Positions 24,323 to 34,291 are shown, numbered from the stretch's first letter. The stretch: DNA of 64,000 nucleotides from Paenibacillus lutrae (GCF_009757775.1 NZ_RHLK01000001.1:161608-225607); one strand, 5' to 3'. Notes: generated from the sequence alone by a model not told the origin. Made by a program: numbers and translations.

Positions 24323-25462
24323 ATGTCTGATAATCGTCACAACTCAGATGAGAAGAATAAGACGACGGATGAGGCTTGGAACCGGATCCGCAGCAAACTG
24401 GCCGATGAACCCGCACATCCAAGATGGCAGTCCTGGAATCACGAACTGAAGCGGGACCACGAGTCTCTTCACGGACAGGTATCCGGCCAGCCGGACAGCA
24501 ATGAGGATCATGACCAAGCATTCTCACAATCGATGTCTGAGGAAGACTCTTTCGATCAGCTTTCTGTTCCCAAGGTTCGGCGGACATCGTCCTTCACCGT
24601 ATCGGGCAGGAAGAAGAGAAACCGCAAGTGGGCGGGATTAGCCGCTGCCGGTCTTCTCTTCGGGGTAATTCTCGCTACACCGACCGGGAATAATGCACTG
24701 GCCGCAATACTCGGCCAATTCCGGGTCCAGGAGGTTGCGGTGGTCCAGGAGGAAGATGTGCGAGCGATTTACAACGAATTTAGGGGCCCCGGACAAATGC
24801 AGGAAAGTATTACGAAATATGGCGTTCTTAAGACCGATCACGGATCTTTGACAGGGGAATTCACATCACTGGAGGCTGAGAAGAAACTGGGCTACAAGAT
24901 CGGTCCCAAGGATGCCAAGTTATTAACGGATAAAGTAAACATTAACGCTTCGTCGACTTTCACTTTCAACCTGAATGTCAAAGAAGTGAATGAAGTCATG
25001 CAGCGTCTTGGCGCTAAGAAACTTCTTCCCGAGTCTGTGGACGGCAAAGAAATCAAAGTCTATTTTCCGGAGAGTGTCTTTATCCATCTACCCGCAGATA
25101 AGGACGGGTCTGCAAGCCTGACTCAACAGAATGTGCCGGTCGTGACTGTAGATCCTTCCCTTAAGCTGGAAGAAGCAGTCGAAGCGATCATCCAGTTCCC
25201 GCTCATGCCTGATTATCTCAAGAACAGCTTGAAGCAGAATCAGATTCTGTCGGGTACGATTCCGATGCCGCTCGTCTCCAATCAGAATACGGAGAAGATC
25301 ATGATTCACAACACACCGGTGACCTTACAGCTCAAAGGACAGAACGACTTTTTCCAGGCGACCTGGATCAAAGACGGCCAGTTGTTCAATTTTCAGGGAA
25401 GAGGCTTCTTGAGCGAGAGAGAACAATTAGTCAACAAACTTAAGGAGCTAATTCCTTCATGA
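24323..25462 (+). CDS. membrane anti-sigma factor-like protein (DUF4367-like C-terminus)
   Basis: 379 residues. An acidic, Asp/Glu/His-rich cytosolic N-terminus of about 90 residues is followed by one membrane span (WAGLAAAGLLFGVILATP, about residues 97-114) and a large extracytoplasmic domain with a DUF4367-like end (QATWIKDGQLFNFQGRG). Its place directly after an ECF sigma gene and its topology fit an anti-sigma factor, although no zinc HxxxCxxC motif is present. Its stop overlaps the ABC ATPase start by four bases. Confidence 0.72.
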   Translation: MSDNRHNSDEKNKTTDEAWNRIRSKLADEPAHPRWQSWNHELKRDHESLHGQVSGQPDSNEDHDQAFSQSMSEEDSFDQLSVPKVRRTSSFTVSGRKKRNRKWAGLAAAGLLFGVILATPTGNNALAAILGQFRVQEVAVVQEEDVRAIYNEFRGPGQMQESITKYGVLKTDHGSLTGEFTSLEAEKKLGYKIGPKDAKLLTDKVNINASSTFTFNLNVKEVNEVMQRLGAKKLLPESVDGKEIKVYFPESVFIHLPADKDGSASLTQQNVPVVTVDPSLKLEEAVEAIIQFPLMPDYLKNSLKQNQILSGTIPMPLVSNQNTEKIMIHNTPVTLQLKGQNDFFQATWIKDGQLFNFQGRGFLSEREQLVNKLKELIPS

Positions 25463-26472
25463 GTTCATTAACCGCCGCAATACGATCCGAAGGATTAACG
25501 AAGGAATATAAGAACGGCCGCGGCTGCCGTGAGATTACCATTCAAGTCGGTCAGGGGGAAGCCTTTGGCTTCCTCGGACCCAATGGGGCTGGTAAGAGCA
25601 CGTTCGTCAAAATGATGGTCGGGCTTATATCGCCTTCACACGGTGAAGCTTCTTTGCTTGGCTATCCGATCGGCAGTTTGGATGCAAAACGACAAATCGG
25701 CTATTTGCCCGAGCTTTACCGTTATCAGGAATGGCTGACCGGAGAAGAAGTGGTCCGGCTTCACGGCAAATTGTGCGGCTTGGAACGCTCCGCCCTGCAG
25801 AAGCGTATTCCACAGCTGCTGGAGGAAGTCGGGATCGGGCTGAGAGGAAAGGACCGGGTCAAGCATTATTCGAAGGGAATGCAGCAGCGTCTAGGGTTAG
25901 CCTGCGCACTGGTCGCTGATCCACCTGTTGTATTTCTGGACGAGCCTTCTTCTGCGCTTGATCCGATCGGCAGGAGAGAAGTGAGAAGAATTCTCGCCGG
26001 TTTAAAGGACCAGGGCAAGACGATTTTTCTGAATTCACATCTGCTGGAAGACGTCGAGGCATTATGTGACCGGATGGCCCTCCTTAATAACGGCCAAATC
26101 TTGAGACACGGCACCGTTGCAGAAATGCTGCAGAAGCGCACACTTTGGCGGTTTAGAGTGGGCGGATTCATACCGGCTGTTCTTCCTTGGCTGCATGAGG
26201 TGTCCGGGTGTGAAATCAGACTTAGCACTGATACCGGCACGGCCGATAACAGGAATGCGGTACGGTCCTCCTCCGATTCCTCCTCTCTGGCTGAAACGGT
26301 CTGGCTGGAAGCGGAATTGGATCAGGAAGATCAGGCCGGCTGGCTGAACCATTTGATGATGGAGCAGGGAATGACCTTATATGAGGCAGGCCCCGTTAAA
26401 GAGCGACTGGAAGAATGGTTTATGGACACCCTGACGGGTCTTAGCCATAGAGGTGAACGGGAATGTACATAA
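25459..26472 (+). CDS. ABC transporter ATP-binding protein in sigma operon
   Basis: 337-residue ATPase: Walker A FLGPNGAGKSTFVKM, signature YSKGMQQRLGLACAL, Walker B VVFLDEPSSALDP, H-loop NSHLLEDVEAL. A C-terminal extension of about 110 residues is Ser/Asp-rich in the middle. Overlaps the anti-sigma gene (ATGA) before it and the permease (10 bases) after it, so it is translated with both. The transporter is probably the output, or part of the signal, of the envelope-stress sigma factor. Confidence 0.92.
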   Translation: MSSLTAAIRSEGLTKEYKNGRGCREITIQVGQGEAFGFLGPNGAGKSTFVKMMVGLISPSHGEASLLGYPIGSLDAKRQIGYLPELYRYQEWLTGEEVVRLHGKLCGLERSALQKRIPQLLEEVGIGLRGKDRVKHYSKGMQQRLGLACALVADPPVVFLDEPSSALDPIGRREVRRILAGLKDQGKTIFLNSHLLEDVEALCDRMALLNNGQILRHGTVAEMLQKRTLWRFRVGGFIPAVLPWLHEVSGCEIRLSTDTGTADNRNAVRSSSDSSSLAETVWLEAELDQEDQAGWLNHLMMEQGMTLYEAGPVKERLEEWFMDTLTGLSHRGERECT

Positions 26473-27338
26473 TTGCCGCCATGACATGGAAAGAAATGCT
26501 GCGCAAGCGGGTACTGCTGCTGACACTGTTAATGACTGTTGCTTTTTTACTCGGGTTCTGGTTTATTGCCGATACCATTAGTATGGATTTAAATGTTAAC
26601 GAAACAAATGGAGAAAAAATCATCGAGAGATTTGAGCGGGGCGTTTTTATACTCATACTTGGTTTCTTTTTTGGTTCGTTTGTTCTGGCTTTTCTGGCCA
26701 TTTTCAGCTCGTTTTCCGTTATTTCGGGCGAGGCGGAACTAGGTGTTATGCAGGCGCTTATGCCGCGTCCGGTTCCCAGATGGAAGTGGTATGCGGGCCG
26801 CTGGCTTGGTTATGTTACACTTGGGGTTTTGTACGCCTTTATTCTTTTTGCAGCGATTCTATTGATTACCGATTATCACGCTACGGTTCCTCGCCAGACG
26901 GGCGTACTCCTGCAATCTTTTCTGCTGTTTAGTTCCGTTGTGCCCCTCTTGATCTCCATCTCGATGTTAGGTTCCGGAATTTTCTCTGCCATCGGCAACG
27001 GGGTGTTAATGACTATGCTTTATGGCGGCGGCTGGCTGGGAGGCATGATTGAGAAGGTAGGGGGTATCATGGATCTGGCCGTTCCGGTGAAGAACACGTT
27101 ATCTAATCTGTCGGTATTGTTGTCGCTTATGATGCCCGCAGACGCGATTCAGAAAAAAATGGTGTATGTCCTGTTCAGTTACAATGAATTCAAAGACCAT
27201 TTTATAGGCAACGGGAGTATCTTTAATTTATTTATCGGGGGACAAGTACCTTCGACAGCTTTCGTTGTGTATGCCCAAATTCTGACTTTAATTGCTTTTG
27301 TCGTCGGGATGATCCGGTTTAACAAGCGGGATTTATAG
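26463..27338 (+). CDS. ABC-2 type permease in sigma operon
   Basis: 291-residue membrane subunit with about six spans, NosY/ABC-2 type. The first span lies at LLLTLLMTVAFLLGFWFI and a conserved GEAELGVMQALMPRPVPRWKWYAGRW cytosolic segment follows the second. It ends the four-gene operon; a hairpin at 27380-27434 probably terminates it. Substrate unknown. Confidence 0.88.
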   Translation: MYIIAAMTWKEMLRKRVLLLTLLMTVAFLLGFWFIADTISMDLNVNETNGEKIIERFERGVFILILGFFFGSFVLAFLAIFSSFSVISGEAELGVMQALMPRPVPRWKWYAGRWLGYVTLGVLYAFILFAAILLITDYHATVPRQTGVLLQSFLLFSSVVPLLISISMLGSGIFSAIGNGVLMTMLYGGGWLGGMIEKVGGIMDLAVPVKNTLSNLSVLLSLMMPADAIQKKMVYVLFSYNEFKDHFIGNGSIFNLFIGGQVPSTAFVVYAQILTLIAFVVGMIRFNKRDL

Positions 27339-27379
27339 AAACGGGTTGATTAGATTAATTCCATAAAATGTCAATACAT

Positions 27380-27434
27380 TCCCCAGTATAGTGACTTGCG
27401 GACTTCTCTGCTGCTTCACTTTAGGGGATTTTTG
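27380..27434 (+). terminator. probable terminator of the sigma operon
   Basis: Imperfect long stem: TCCCC and AGTGA arms pair with TCACT and GGGGA, then TTTTTG. Confidence 0.5.
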
Positions 27435-27498
27435 CCTTGTTGCTTGCAAACGAACGCTCTGGTAGGCTGAACTTACACAATGTTGACAGGAGGATACT

Positions 27499-28137
27499 AT
27501 GAAAAGTAAGCTTGAGCCCCCGAAACTCCCGCAAAACTTACCGGTTTTATCCAGAGAGCTGTACTCGCTGCAGACCAAAGATGAATTCAGTCAAGGCAGC
27601 ATAGAGGATATCGTCATAGATGGTCAGGAAGCGACAAAAGTCTCTTTTGATCAGTTCGTCTTTAGAAATGTAACCATAATGGAATCGACTTTGATGCAAA
27701 GTGAATTCATAGATGTTATTTTTGAGAAATGCGATCTGTCTAATGTGAATTTCACGGATTCAATCATACATCGGGCAGAGTTCATTAATTGCAAACTAAT
27801 CGGTACTGATTTTACCCGATCGCGATTTCAGAACGTCCGATTTCAAAGCTGCATGAGCGATTATGCTACGTTCCGTTTTGCTAATTTTAAACAAGTCTAT
27901 TTTGAAAACTGCGCTTTAAATCGTGCTGATTTCTATCATTCTACTGTACAAAAACTATCGTTTGGCACTTGTAAAATGGATGAGGCCATTCTATCGGGTA
28001 CCCAATTAAGCGGAATAGACTTGAGCGATTGTGAATTCGACAGTTTGCGCGTTGAAATCGAAGACTTGAAGGGCTGTATCATATCGGCATCACAGGCTTC
28101 GTCCTTTGCAGGACTTCTGGGTTTATTGATTAAGTAG
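27499..28137 (+). CDS. pentapeptide-repeat protein
   Basis: 212-residue right-handed beta-helix protein. From about residue 48 a five-residue A/C-D/N-L/F-x-x rhythm runs through most of the protein (CDLSNVNFTDSIIHRAEF, IGTDFTRSRFQNVRF, CALNRADFYHST), ending near residue 190 with a helical tail. Some members mimic DNA and protect gyrase from drugs or toxins (Qnr, McbG); others have no known role. AGGAGGATACT precedes the ATG. Monocistronic. Confidence 0.9.
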   Translation: MKSKLEPPKLPQNLPVLSRELYSLQTKDEFSQGSIEDIVIDGQEATKVSFDQFVFRNVTIMESTLMQSEFIDVIFEKCDLSNVNFTDSIIHRAEFINCKLIGTDFTRSRFQNVRFQSCMSDYATFRFANFKQVYFENCALNRADFYHSTVQKLSFGTCKMDEAILSGTQLSGIDLSDCEFDSLRVEIEDLKGCIISASQASSFAGLLGLLIK

Positions 28138-28265
28138 AACTAGAAGTATAGATTGCCCGGTCAGGAGATCAGGACGTATGCTTGTAACAAAATGAAAGAG
28201 AACGTTTCAAGGAGTTTATCGGTTTGTTTCAGCGAGGACTTCCTGCGATCGGCTTATGTAGGAGC

Positions 28266-28534
28266 CTGCTCAATATTTTTGTAATTTCTTCAAAACCAGT
28301 GGCTGTTAAACTGCTGTTTAAGCTGACTCCTATGGTTCTCATTCTGCTGTATGCTTAGCGGCTTGGCTTTGGCAAGGCAGACCCAATCGTCATTCCACGC
28401 TTATGCTGGCCGGGGTGTTTTTCTGTATGAAGGGTGAGGCTCCGCCGGTCTGATTTGTCGTCGGACTTACCGCTTTACTTATCGGACATGTATTCTACAA
28501 AGCGTTTTTTCTTACACGCCGGCGCAATTTCTGA
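28266..28534 (+). pseudogene. decayed YhhN/TMEM86-family membrane gene
   Basis: Two pieces in different frames. The first (28266-28358) reads SSKPVAVKLLFKLTPMVLIL then a TAG; the second (28397-28534) reads TLMLAGVFFCMKGEA, a TGA, then VVGLTALLIGHVFYKAFF and a second TGA. KP..., the AGxFFxMxGD-like and GLxAxLxGHxFYxxAF segments match the lysoplasmalogenase-like YhhN family. At least two stops and one frameshift make it a pseudogene. The surrounding 28138-28983 region otherwise holds a terminator (28639-28666) and the chitinase leader. Confidence 0.68.
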
Positions 28535-28638
28535 TGGCACTCAGCATCGGGGCTCAGCGAGCATGTTTGAGGTGATAACAAATTTTTCAACAGCTGGCCC
28601 TGTAGTTCAAGTGCTATTTAGAATGACAAAGGAAATCG

Positions 28639-28666
28639 GCAGCCTGATGTATCAGGCTGCTTTTTT
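28639..28666 (+). terminator. intrinsic terminator
   Basis: GCAGCCTGAT/ATCAGGCTGC perfect palindrome and six Ts. It lies after the decayed YhhN gene and may be its surviving terminator. Confidence 0.8.
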
Positions 28667-28983
28667 ACGTCGGTTAGACACGGGAATCTATGAAAGTAAT
28701 CTCTCTCGGGGAAGAAAATCGGTATATGCATTTAGCTGGTAAAGTAATAAGTGAGCTAATATACAATTGAATCCATTTCTGGATAAAAGTATCCCTGTAT
28801 AAGAGTAATCTTCCCCTTGTTAAAAATGCTTGTGTACCCAAAACTGAAAGCATAAGAAGTTGAGACGGCGGTATAACCTCCGACTACCGGAGCTTATATA
28901 CAATTCTAAGCGGAAAGGAGTGAAGGATCGACTATCCACCGTAAACAGGACCATGAAACCAAATAGCGAAAGGAGTTTTTTTA

Positions 28984-31440
28984 ATGCACGTAAAACATGC
29001 GTTCGGAAAGAAATTACTCCCCTTCCTGCTGCTGGTCGCCTTAGTTTTCAGTATTGTTCCGCTTAGTCCCACCCCTACTTTGGGAGCGGTTACAAACTGG
29101 GCTCCCAATACCGCTTATAAAGCCCAAGACCTGGTAACTTACAACAATGTAACTTACGAGTGTGTGCAGCCGCATACCTCGCTGAATGGCTGGGAACCCC
29201 CTAATACGGGCGCTCTCTGGAAAAAATATACGGCCCCGAGTCCGACCCCAACCCCAAGTACTAGTCCCAGCCCGACGCCAAGCACAGGTCCCACACCTAC
29301 TCCAAGTACCAATCCTACACCTACTCCTAGTACCAATCCGACGCCAACTCCAAGTACGACTCCAAGCCCGACCCCGGATCCCGGCACAGGCCCAGCTGCC
29401 TGGAAATCGAATACGGCCTACAAGTTAGGCGATCTTGTGACTTATAACGGCAAAACCTATAAAGTTATCTACGCACACACGTCCCTGCCGGGTTGGGAAC
29501 CTTCGAATGCGCCAACTTTATGGAAGCTGGAGAGCGGTACCGGACCAGGCACTCCAGACCCGACGACACCATTCTGCGCGCCAGACTGGGTAGCGACCAA
29601 GATTTACTCCAAAGGGAAAATTGCAGGCTACAAAGGAAAAGCATATCGTGCTAAATCGGATGTGCATGCGATTGCCCCTGATGATACGATTTATAACCTG
29701 TGGGAAGTAGCCGGAGTAGTCAACAACGACCTGTGTCCGGTATCGATCCCGAATAACATTAACTATGGAGAACCTTCCATCGCGACCGGCAATGCCAAAT
29801 CCGGCCTATTAAATCCGACCGGCTCCATCTCCGCTTCGCATCCGGTGTCGGGAACGGGAAGCGGCGGGGTGCGCGGAGGAATTGATCCGGCCACTGACCC
29901 TGGCGGCAATCATCCCGGATTCAATGCGGATACAGGCGGACGCGTATCCAAGCTTGCACCAGGCACACTGCCGCTTCAGCATAATACTTACGACATCACC
30001 TCGGGACAGGAGGTCGTTGAATATTTAGGCGACTGGGCCATTTACGGCCGCCGCTTCGATTTCAACAAATTGCCGGTCAAGAACGTGAACCGGCTGGTAT
30101 ACGGCTTCTCGGGAGTCTGCTTCCCGGCCGCAGTGAACACGCAGGACCCCGGACTACCCATTACGGCTCCTGCATCTGTCAACCGCACCTGCAAGCAGAG
30201 CAAGCTGCCTGACGGGGCAATGGCTATCGCGGATTTTGAAGCCGCTTTCTTGCGCACGCAGCCGGGTCAGACCGGCGGCAAGGTAACCGGCACCGAAAGC
30301 ATGTACGATCTGGATCCGAAAGATGTGGCGGGCGTCTTCGGCGTCCTCTATAAGCTGCGCAATGAGAATCCGCATCTGAAGCTGGATCTGTCTGTCGGAG
30401 GGTGGACACTCAGCGAGGGCTTCCCTTGGATGGCGTCTGATCCGGTGAGACGCAAAGCTTTCGTCGATTCCATCGTCCGTTTCCTTGAGCAGTTTGAATT
30501 CGATGGTATCGACATCGACTGGGAATATCCCGGCTCAGATGGAGCTGTTCCGGGAATGTCGCGTCCCGACGATCCTCAGAACTACGTCCAGCTGCTGAAA
30601 GAGCTTCGGGCGGGAATGGATTGGCTCACCAAACGTACCGGCAAAGAATATCGTCTATCCAGCGCGATCCCGGCAACGGAAGACAAACTGAAAAAAATCA
30701 ATTGGGTAGAGGCAAGTAAATATCTGAATCGTCTCTACGCCATGACTTACGACCTGAGCGGTGCCTGGGAGCGGAATCTTGGACACCATACTCCGCTCTA
30801 CAGTAATCCGAACTCCAAGGATGCTGAGGGCAAGCCCGTCGATCAATCGCTCGATAAGACTGTAAGGCTCCTGAAAGGATACGGCGTTCCTGCGAACAAA
30901 ATCATGATAGGAATTGCCAATTACCACCGTGCCAAAGCGATTAAAAACGGGGACATCACAGAATACAAGAACGGTTTGGTCGGTAAATCCACATTCGGCG
31001 ATCTGAATGCGACAGGCAAAAATCTGCTGCTCGGCATCGCGGGCGTCGGCTCGTGGGAAGCCGGGGTCATTGAGGGTTATGATCTCTACCAGAACTTCCT
31101 GGATAAAGATTTGAAGCCTAGAAACGGCTACAAGCTTTATACAGACAAAGCATCCAATGCGGACTTCATTGTAAATCCGGTCGGTTCTTTCCTGACAATC
31201 GAGACGCCGCGTACCGTCGCTCTGAAAACTCAGTATGCCAAAGATAACGGCCTTGCCGGGATTTTCGGATGGCAGCTGGAACAGGACAACGGCTACAATC
31301 TGAACGCACTTCATCATATTCTCGGCAACAGACTTGTATCGGATATTTCCGATGGCAAACCAAAAGATCAGATAGCGGTGTGCGGTGAGAATGTAACGGC
31401 AGCCGAGTGTGAACAACTGAATCAGAGCCTTAAGAAGTAA
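28984..31440 (+). CDS. secreted multi-domain chitinase, GH18
   Basis: 818 residues. Signal peptide (about 1-35, hydrophobic core FLLLVALVFSIVPLSP), then a CBM5/12 chitin-binding domain (NWAPNTAYKAQDLVTY), a Thr-Pro-Ser linker (about 85-135), a second CBM5/12 (AWKSNTAYKLGDLVTYNGKT), a third related module (PDWVATKIYSKGKIAGYKGK), then the GH18 barrel. The catalytic motif DGIDIDWEYPG has its acid at Glu514; LSVGGWTLSEGF is the other GH18 signature. AAAGGAG precedes the ATG. It hydrolyses beta-1,4-GlcNAc polymers outside the cell. Confidence 0.96.
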   Translation: MHVKHAFGKKLLPFLLLVALVFSIVPLSPTPTLGAVTNWAPNTAYKAQDLVTYNNVTYECVQPHTSLNGWEPPNTGALWKKYTAPSPTPTPSTSPSPTPSTGPTPTPSTNPTPTPSTNPTPTPSTTPSPTPDPGTGPAAWKSNTAYKLGDLVTYNGKTYKVIYAHTSLPGWEPSNAPTLWKLESGTGPGTPDPTTPFCAPDWVATKIYSKGKIAGYKGKAYRAKSDVHAIAPDDTIYNLWEVAGVVNNDLCPVSIPNNINYGEPSIATGNAKSGLLNPTGSISASHPVSGTGSGGVRGGIDPATDPGGNHPGFNADTGGRVSKLAPGTLPLQHNTYDITSGQEVVEYLGDWAIYGRRFDFNKLPVKNVNRLVYGFSGVCFPAAVNTQDPGLPITAPASVNRTCKQSKLPDGAMAIADFEAAFLRTQPGQTGGKVTGTESMYDLDPKDVAGVFGVLYKLRNENPHLKLDLSVGGWTLSEGFPWMASDPVRRKAFVDSIVRFLEQFEFDGIDIDWEYPGSDGAVPGMSRPDDPQNYVQLLKELRAGMDWLTKRTGKEYRLSSAIPATEDKLKKINWVEASKYLNRLYAMTYDLSGAWERNLGHHTPLYSNPNSKDAEGKPVDQSLDKTVRLLKGYGVPANKIMIGIANYHRAKAIKNGDITEYKNGLVGKSTFGDLNATGKNLLLGIAGVGSWEAGVIEGYDLYQNFLDKDLKPRNGYKLYTDKASNADFIVNPVGSFLTIETPRTVALKTQYAKDNGLAGIFGWQLEQDNGYNLNALHHILGNRLVSDISDGKPKDQIAVCGENVTAAECEQLNQSLKK
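29239..29394 (+). repeat. Pro-Thr-Ser linker repeat inside chitinase
   Basis: Degenerate in-frame repeats of about 24 bases encoding TPTPST-N-P units. A flexible linker typical of secreted glycosidases. Confidence 0.85.
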
Positions 31441-31466
31441 TAACGGGTGCAAGAAGCTCACTCACG

Positions 31467-31516
31467 AAAGAGACCGTCTCTTCCATTAAATAGGGAGAGG
31501 CGGTCTTCTCATTTTT
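31467..31516 (+). terminator. intrinsic terminator of chitinase
   Basis: AGACCGTCTC pairs with GAGAGGCGGTCT (bulged), then T-rich sequence. Confidence 0.62.
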
Positions 31517-31649
31517 GGAAAGCTGAGGCCGTAAGTTGAAAGCATTCCTCTTCAAGCGGGTTTTTTGTTATAATGATAAAAGCAACGAAAAAGGCTGACG
31601 CACGCAGCTGTAAGCGTGTGCACCTAACGAAGACGAGGGAGCATACGGG

Positions 31650-32381
31650 ATGTTGACGATTCGTAATCTTAGCAAATCACTGCAATCAGGCCAAGAGGTC
31701 TTATCCAAAATAAGTGTCCAAATCGATGAAGGTGAGCTGATTGGCCTCGTCGGGGGAAGCGGCAGCGGCAAGACAACGCTGCTCAAATGCATCGCTTTGA
31801 AAGAAAAATGGGATGAAGGCCAGTTCATTTACGAGGACCGCGATATTACTTCGCTGGGCATGATAGAGAAATTTAAAGTTAAACGAGATTGGGCCTATGT
31901 GGAGGAAAAGGCTCCGCTGGATCTCAAGAAATCTGCGGTCAAGAATGTGCTGCAGGGCCGTTTTTATGAGAAATCAGCACTGCGTGTACTCACGGGAACC
32001 CATGCCAGAGACGAGCATGTACTTGCGATGGATTATCTGGAGAAAGTCGGCCTGCTGGATAAAGCGGAGATGAAAGCGCAAGATTTGAGCGGGGGAGAGC
32101 GGCAGCGTATTGCTATCGCCCGGGCACTCGTGCAAGGCGCGAAGATAGTCATTGCGGACGAGCCCGTCTCCGGTCTTGATCCCGATTCAGCGAACAGCGT
32201 GCTCAGCGATCTCCGCGATCTCTGCAAACGCGAGAAGGTTACGGTTATCGCCAGCTTGCACCATCTGGAATTCGCGGAGAAATACGCAAGCCGGATTTGG
32301 GGCATTAAGGAAGGCCGAATTGTACTGGATATTGCCGGCCGCCGTTTGACCTCTCTGGAGCGCAATAAAATATTCGATTAA
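31650..32381 (+). CDS. orphan ABC ATP-binding protein, PhnC-like
   Basis: 243-residue ATPase: Walker A GLVGGSGSGKTTLLK, signature LSGGERQRIAIARAL, Walker B IVIADEPVSGLDP, H-loop SLHHLEFA. The general plan resembles phosphonate importer ATPases (PhnC), including the ASLHHLEFAEKYASRIWGIK ending. No permease or binding protein gene is next to it: ilvD follows and chitinase precedes it. A partner must be elsewhere or it has another role. The frame starts at ATG 31650 with GACGAGGGAG upstream. Confidence 0.88.
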   Translation: MLTIRNLSKSLQSGQEVLSKISVQIDEGELIGLVGGSGSGKTTLLKCIALKEKWDEGQFIYEDRDITSLGMIEKFKVKRDWAYVEEKAPLDLKKSAVKNVLQGRFYEKSALRVLTGTHARDEHVLAMDYLEKVGLLDKAEMKAQDLSGGERQRIAIARALVQGAKIVIADEPVSGLDPDSANSVLSDLRDLCKREKVTVIASLHHLEFAEKYASRIWGIKEGRIVLDIAGRRLTSLERNKIFD

Positions 32382-32498
32382 TATTTTTCGACATTCTCTC
32401 GTAAAAAAGATAGGAAAATTGAGACATACATGATACAATTTCTTTTAATGCAGTAAAACGGTAATGCACTTATCAGATAGAAGCAGGAGGAATCATCA

Positions 32499-34184
32499 AT
32501 GGCTAAAAAAGGCATGAGAAGTGATATGATCAAAAAGGGGTTCGACCGGGCTCCTCACCGCAGCTTGCTGCGGGCAGCAGGTGTAAAAGAAGACGATTTC
32601 GATAAACCGTTTATCGCGGTTTGCAACTCTTATATTGATATTGTTCCAGGCCATGTACATCTTCAGGAATTCGGTAAAATTGTAAAAGAAGCGATCCGCG
32701 AAGCTGGCGGCGTTCCTTTTGAGTTCAATACAATCGGCGTCGATGACGGAATTGCCATGGGCCATATCGGCATGCGCTATTCTCTGCCAAGCCGCGAAAT
32801 TATTGCTGACTCCCTCGAAACGGTCGTATCCGCCCACTGGTTCGATGGAATGGTCTGCATTCCGAACTGCGACAAGATCACGCCGGGCATGATGATGGGC
32901 GCACTCCGTGTTAACATTCCGACCATGTTCGTAAGCGGCGGCCCGATGAAAGCCGGTAAAGACAGCAACGGCCGCTCCATCTCGCTGACGTCGGTATTCG
33001 AAGGCGTAGGCGCTTACCAGGTCGGTAAAATCGACGACAAGGCTTTGCTCGAGCTTGAACAATACGGCTGTCCGACTTGCGGTTCTTGCTCAGGCATGTT
33101 CACAGCCAACTCGATGAACTGCCTCTGTGAGGCGCTGGGGCTGGCAATGCCGGGTAACGGAACGATCCTTGCCGTAGCTCCGGAACGTAAGGAATTTGTC
33201 AAAGAATCCGCGAAGCAGCTGATGAAACTGATCGAGCTGGATATCAAACCGCGTGACATCGTGACGATTGAAGCGATTGACAACGCCTTTGCGCTGGATA
33301 TGGCAATGGGCGGGTCTACGAATACCGTTCTGCACACACTGGCTCTTGCACACGAAGCGGGCTTCGAATACCCGATCGAACGCATCAATGAAGTGGCCAA
33401 CCGTGTACCTCATCTTTCCAAAGTCGCTCCGGCATCCGATTGGCATATCGAAGATATCCATGAAGCTGGCGGCGTCAGCGCCGTAATCAACGAACTGCTG
33501 AAGAAACCGGGAGCTATCCACGGTGACCGTATCACCGTAACAGGCAAGACGCTTGCCGAGAACGTAGCCGGCTGTGAGATTCTTAACCATGATGTTATTC
33601 ATGGTCTGGATAATCCGCATTCCGAGCGCGGCGGTCTTGCGGTTCTGTTCGGTAACCTGGCACCGAACGGCAGTATCATCAAAGTAGGCGCGGTTGACGA
33701 ATCTGTCGGCGGACGCCATGTCGGCCCTGCGATCTGCTTCGACTCACAGGATGATGCTCTCTACGGAATCGCGAATGGCCACGTCAAAGAGGGTCACGTA
33801 GTCGTCATCCGTTACGAAGGACCTAAAGGCGGCCCTGGTATGCCGGAGATGCTTGCTCCGACTTCCCAGATCGTCGGCATGGGCCTTGGGGCCAAAGTAG
33901 GCCTGATCACTGACGGCCGCTTCTCAGGAGCTTCACGCGGGATCAGTATCGGTCATATCTCTCCTGAAGCAGCGGAAGGCGGCCCGATCGCTTTCGTTGA
34001 AGATGGCGATATTATCGAGCTGGATCTCATCAACCGCAAGATTGAGCTGCAAATCAGTGACGAAGAGATGGAAGCGCGCCGTAAGAACTGGAAAGGTTTC
34101 GAGCCTAAAGTTAAAACCGGCTATCTTGCACGGTATTCGAAGCTCGTAACGAGTGCCAGCACCGGCGGCGTTATGAAAATTTAA
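32499..34184 (+). CDS. ilvD: dihydroxy-acid dehydratase IlvD
   Basis: 561-residue Fe-S dehydratase that makes 2-keto acids from dihydroxy acids in valine, leucine and isoleucine synthesis. Cluster cysteines appear in [25 protein letters not shown] and [17 protein letters not shown]-terminal [14 protein letters not shown] and GDIIELDL are family signatures. CAGGAGGAATCATCA precedes the ATG. A standalone gene with its own terminator; no T-box leader was seen in the 117 bases upstream. Confidence 0.97.
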   Translation: MAKKGMRSDMIKKGFDRAPHRSLLRAAGVKEDDFDKPFIAVCNSYIDIVPGHVHLQEFGKIVKEAIREAGGVPFEFNTIGVDDGIAMGHIGMRYSLPSREIIADSLETVVSAHWFDGMVCIPNCDKITPGMMMGALRVNIPTMFVSGGPMKAGKDSNGRSISLTSVFEGVGAYQVGKIDDKALLELEQYGCPTCGSCSGMFTANSMNCLCEALGLAMPGNGTILAVAPERKEFVKESAKQLMKLIELDIKPRDIVTIEAIDNAFALDMAMGGSTNTVLHTLALAHEAGFEYPIERINEVANRVPHLSKVAPASDWHIEDIHEAGGVSAVINELLKKPGAIHGDRITVTGKTLAENVAGCEILNHDVIHGLDNPHSERGGLAVLFGNLAPNGSIIKVGAVDESVGGRHVGPAICFDSQDDALYGIANGHVKEGHVVVIRYEGPKGGPGMPEMLAPTSQIVGMGLGAKVGLITDGRFSGASRGISIGHISPEAAEGGPIAFVEDGDIIELDLINRKIELQISDEEMEARRKNWKGFEPKVKTGYLARYSKLVTSASTGGVMKI

Positions 34185-34212
34185 TCGGACTTCATCCCTA
34201 TATACATTAAGC

Positions 34213-34242
34213 AGAGTCCCGGGTTTGCCGGGACTCTTTTAT
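34213..34242 (+). terminator. intrinsic terminator of ilvD
   Basis: AGAGTCCCGG / CCGGGACTCT perfect stem, five-base loop, four Ts. Confidence 0.88.
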
Positions 34243-34291
34243 TTACCCCATCCGAAAAAATCGTTAGAATAAATCTTTACCGTTTTATTAA

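Noticed and set aside
29239-29394. Short direct repeats that could suggest a CRISPR or tandem array
   Set aside because: They are in-frame codon repeats of the chitinase linker.
30655-31461. Antisense frame of 268 codons in chitinase
   Set aside because: No RBS and no motif; GH18 frame is unambiguous.
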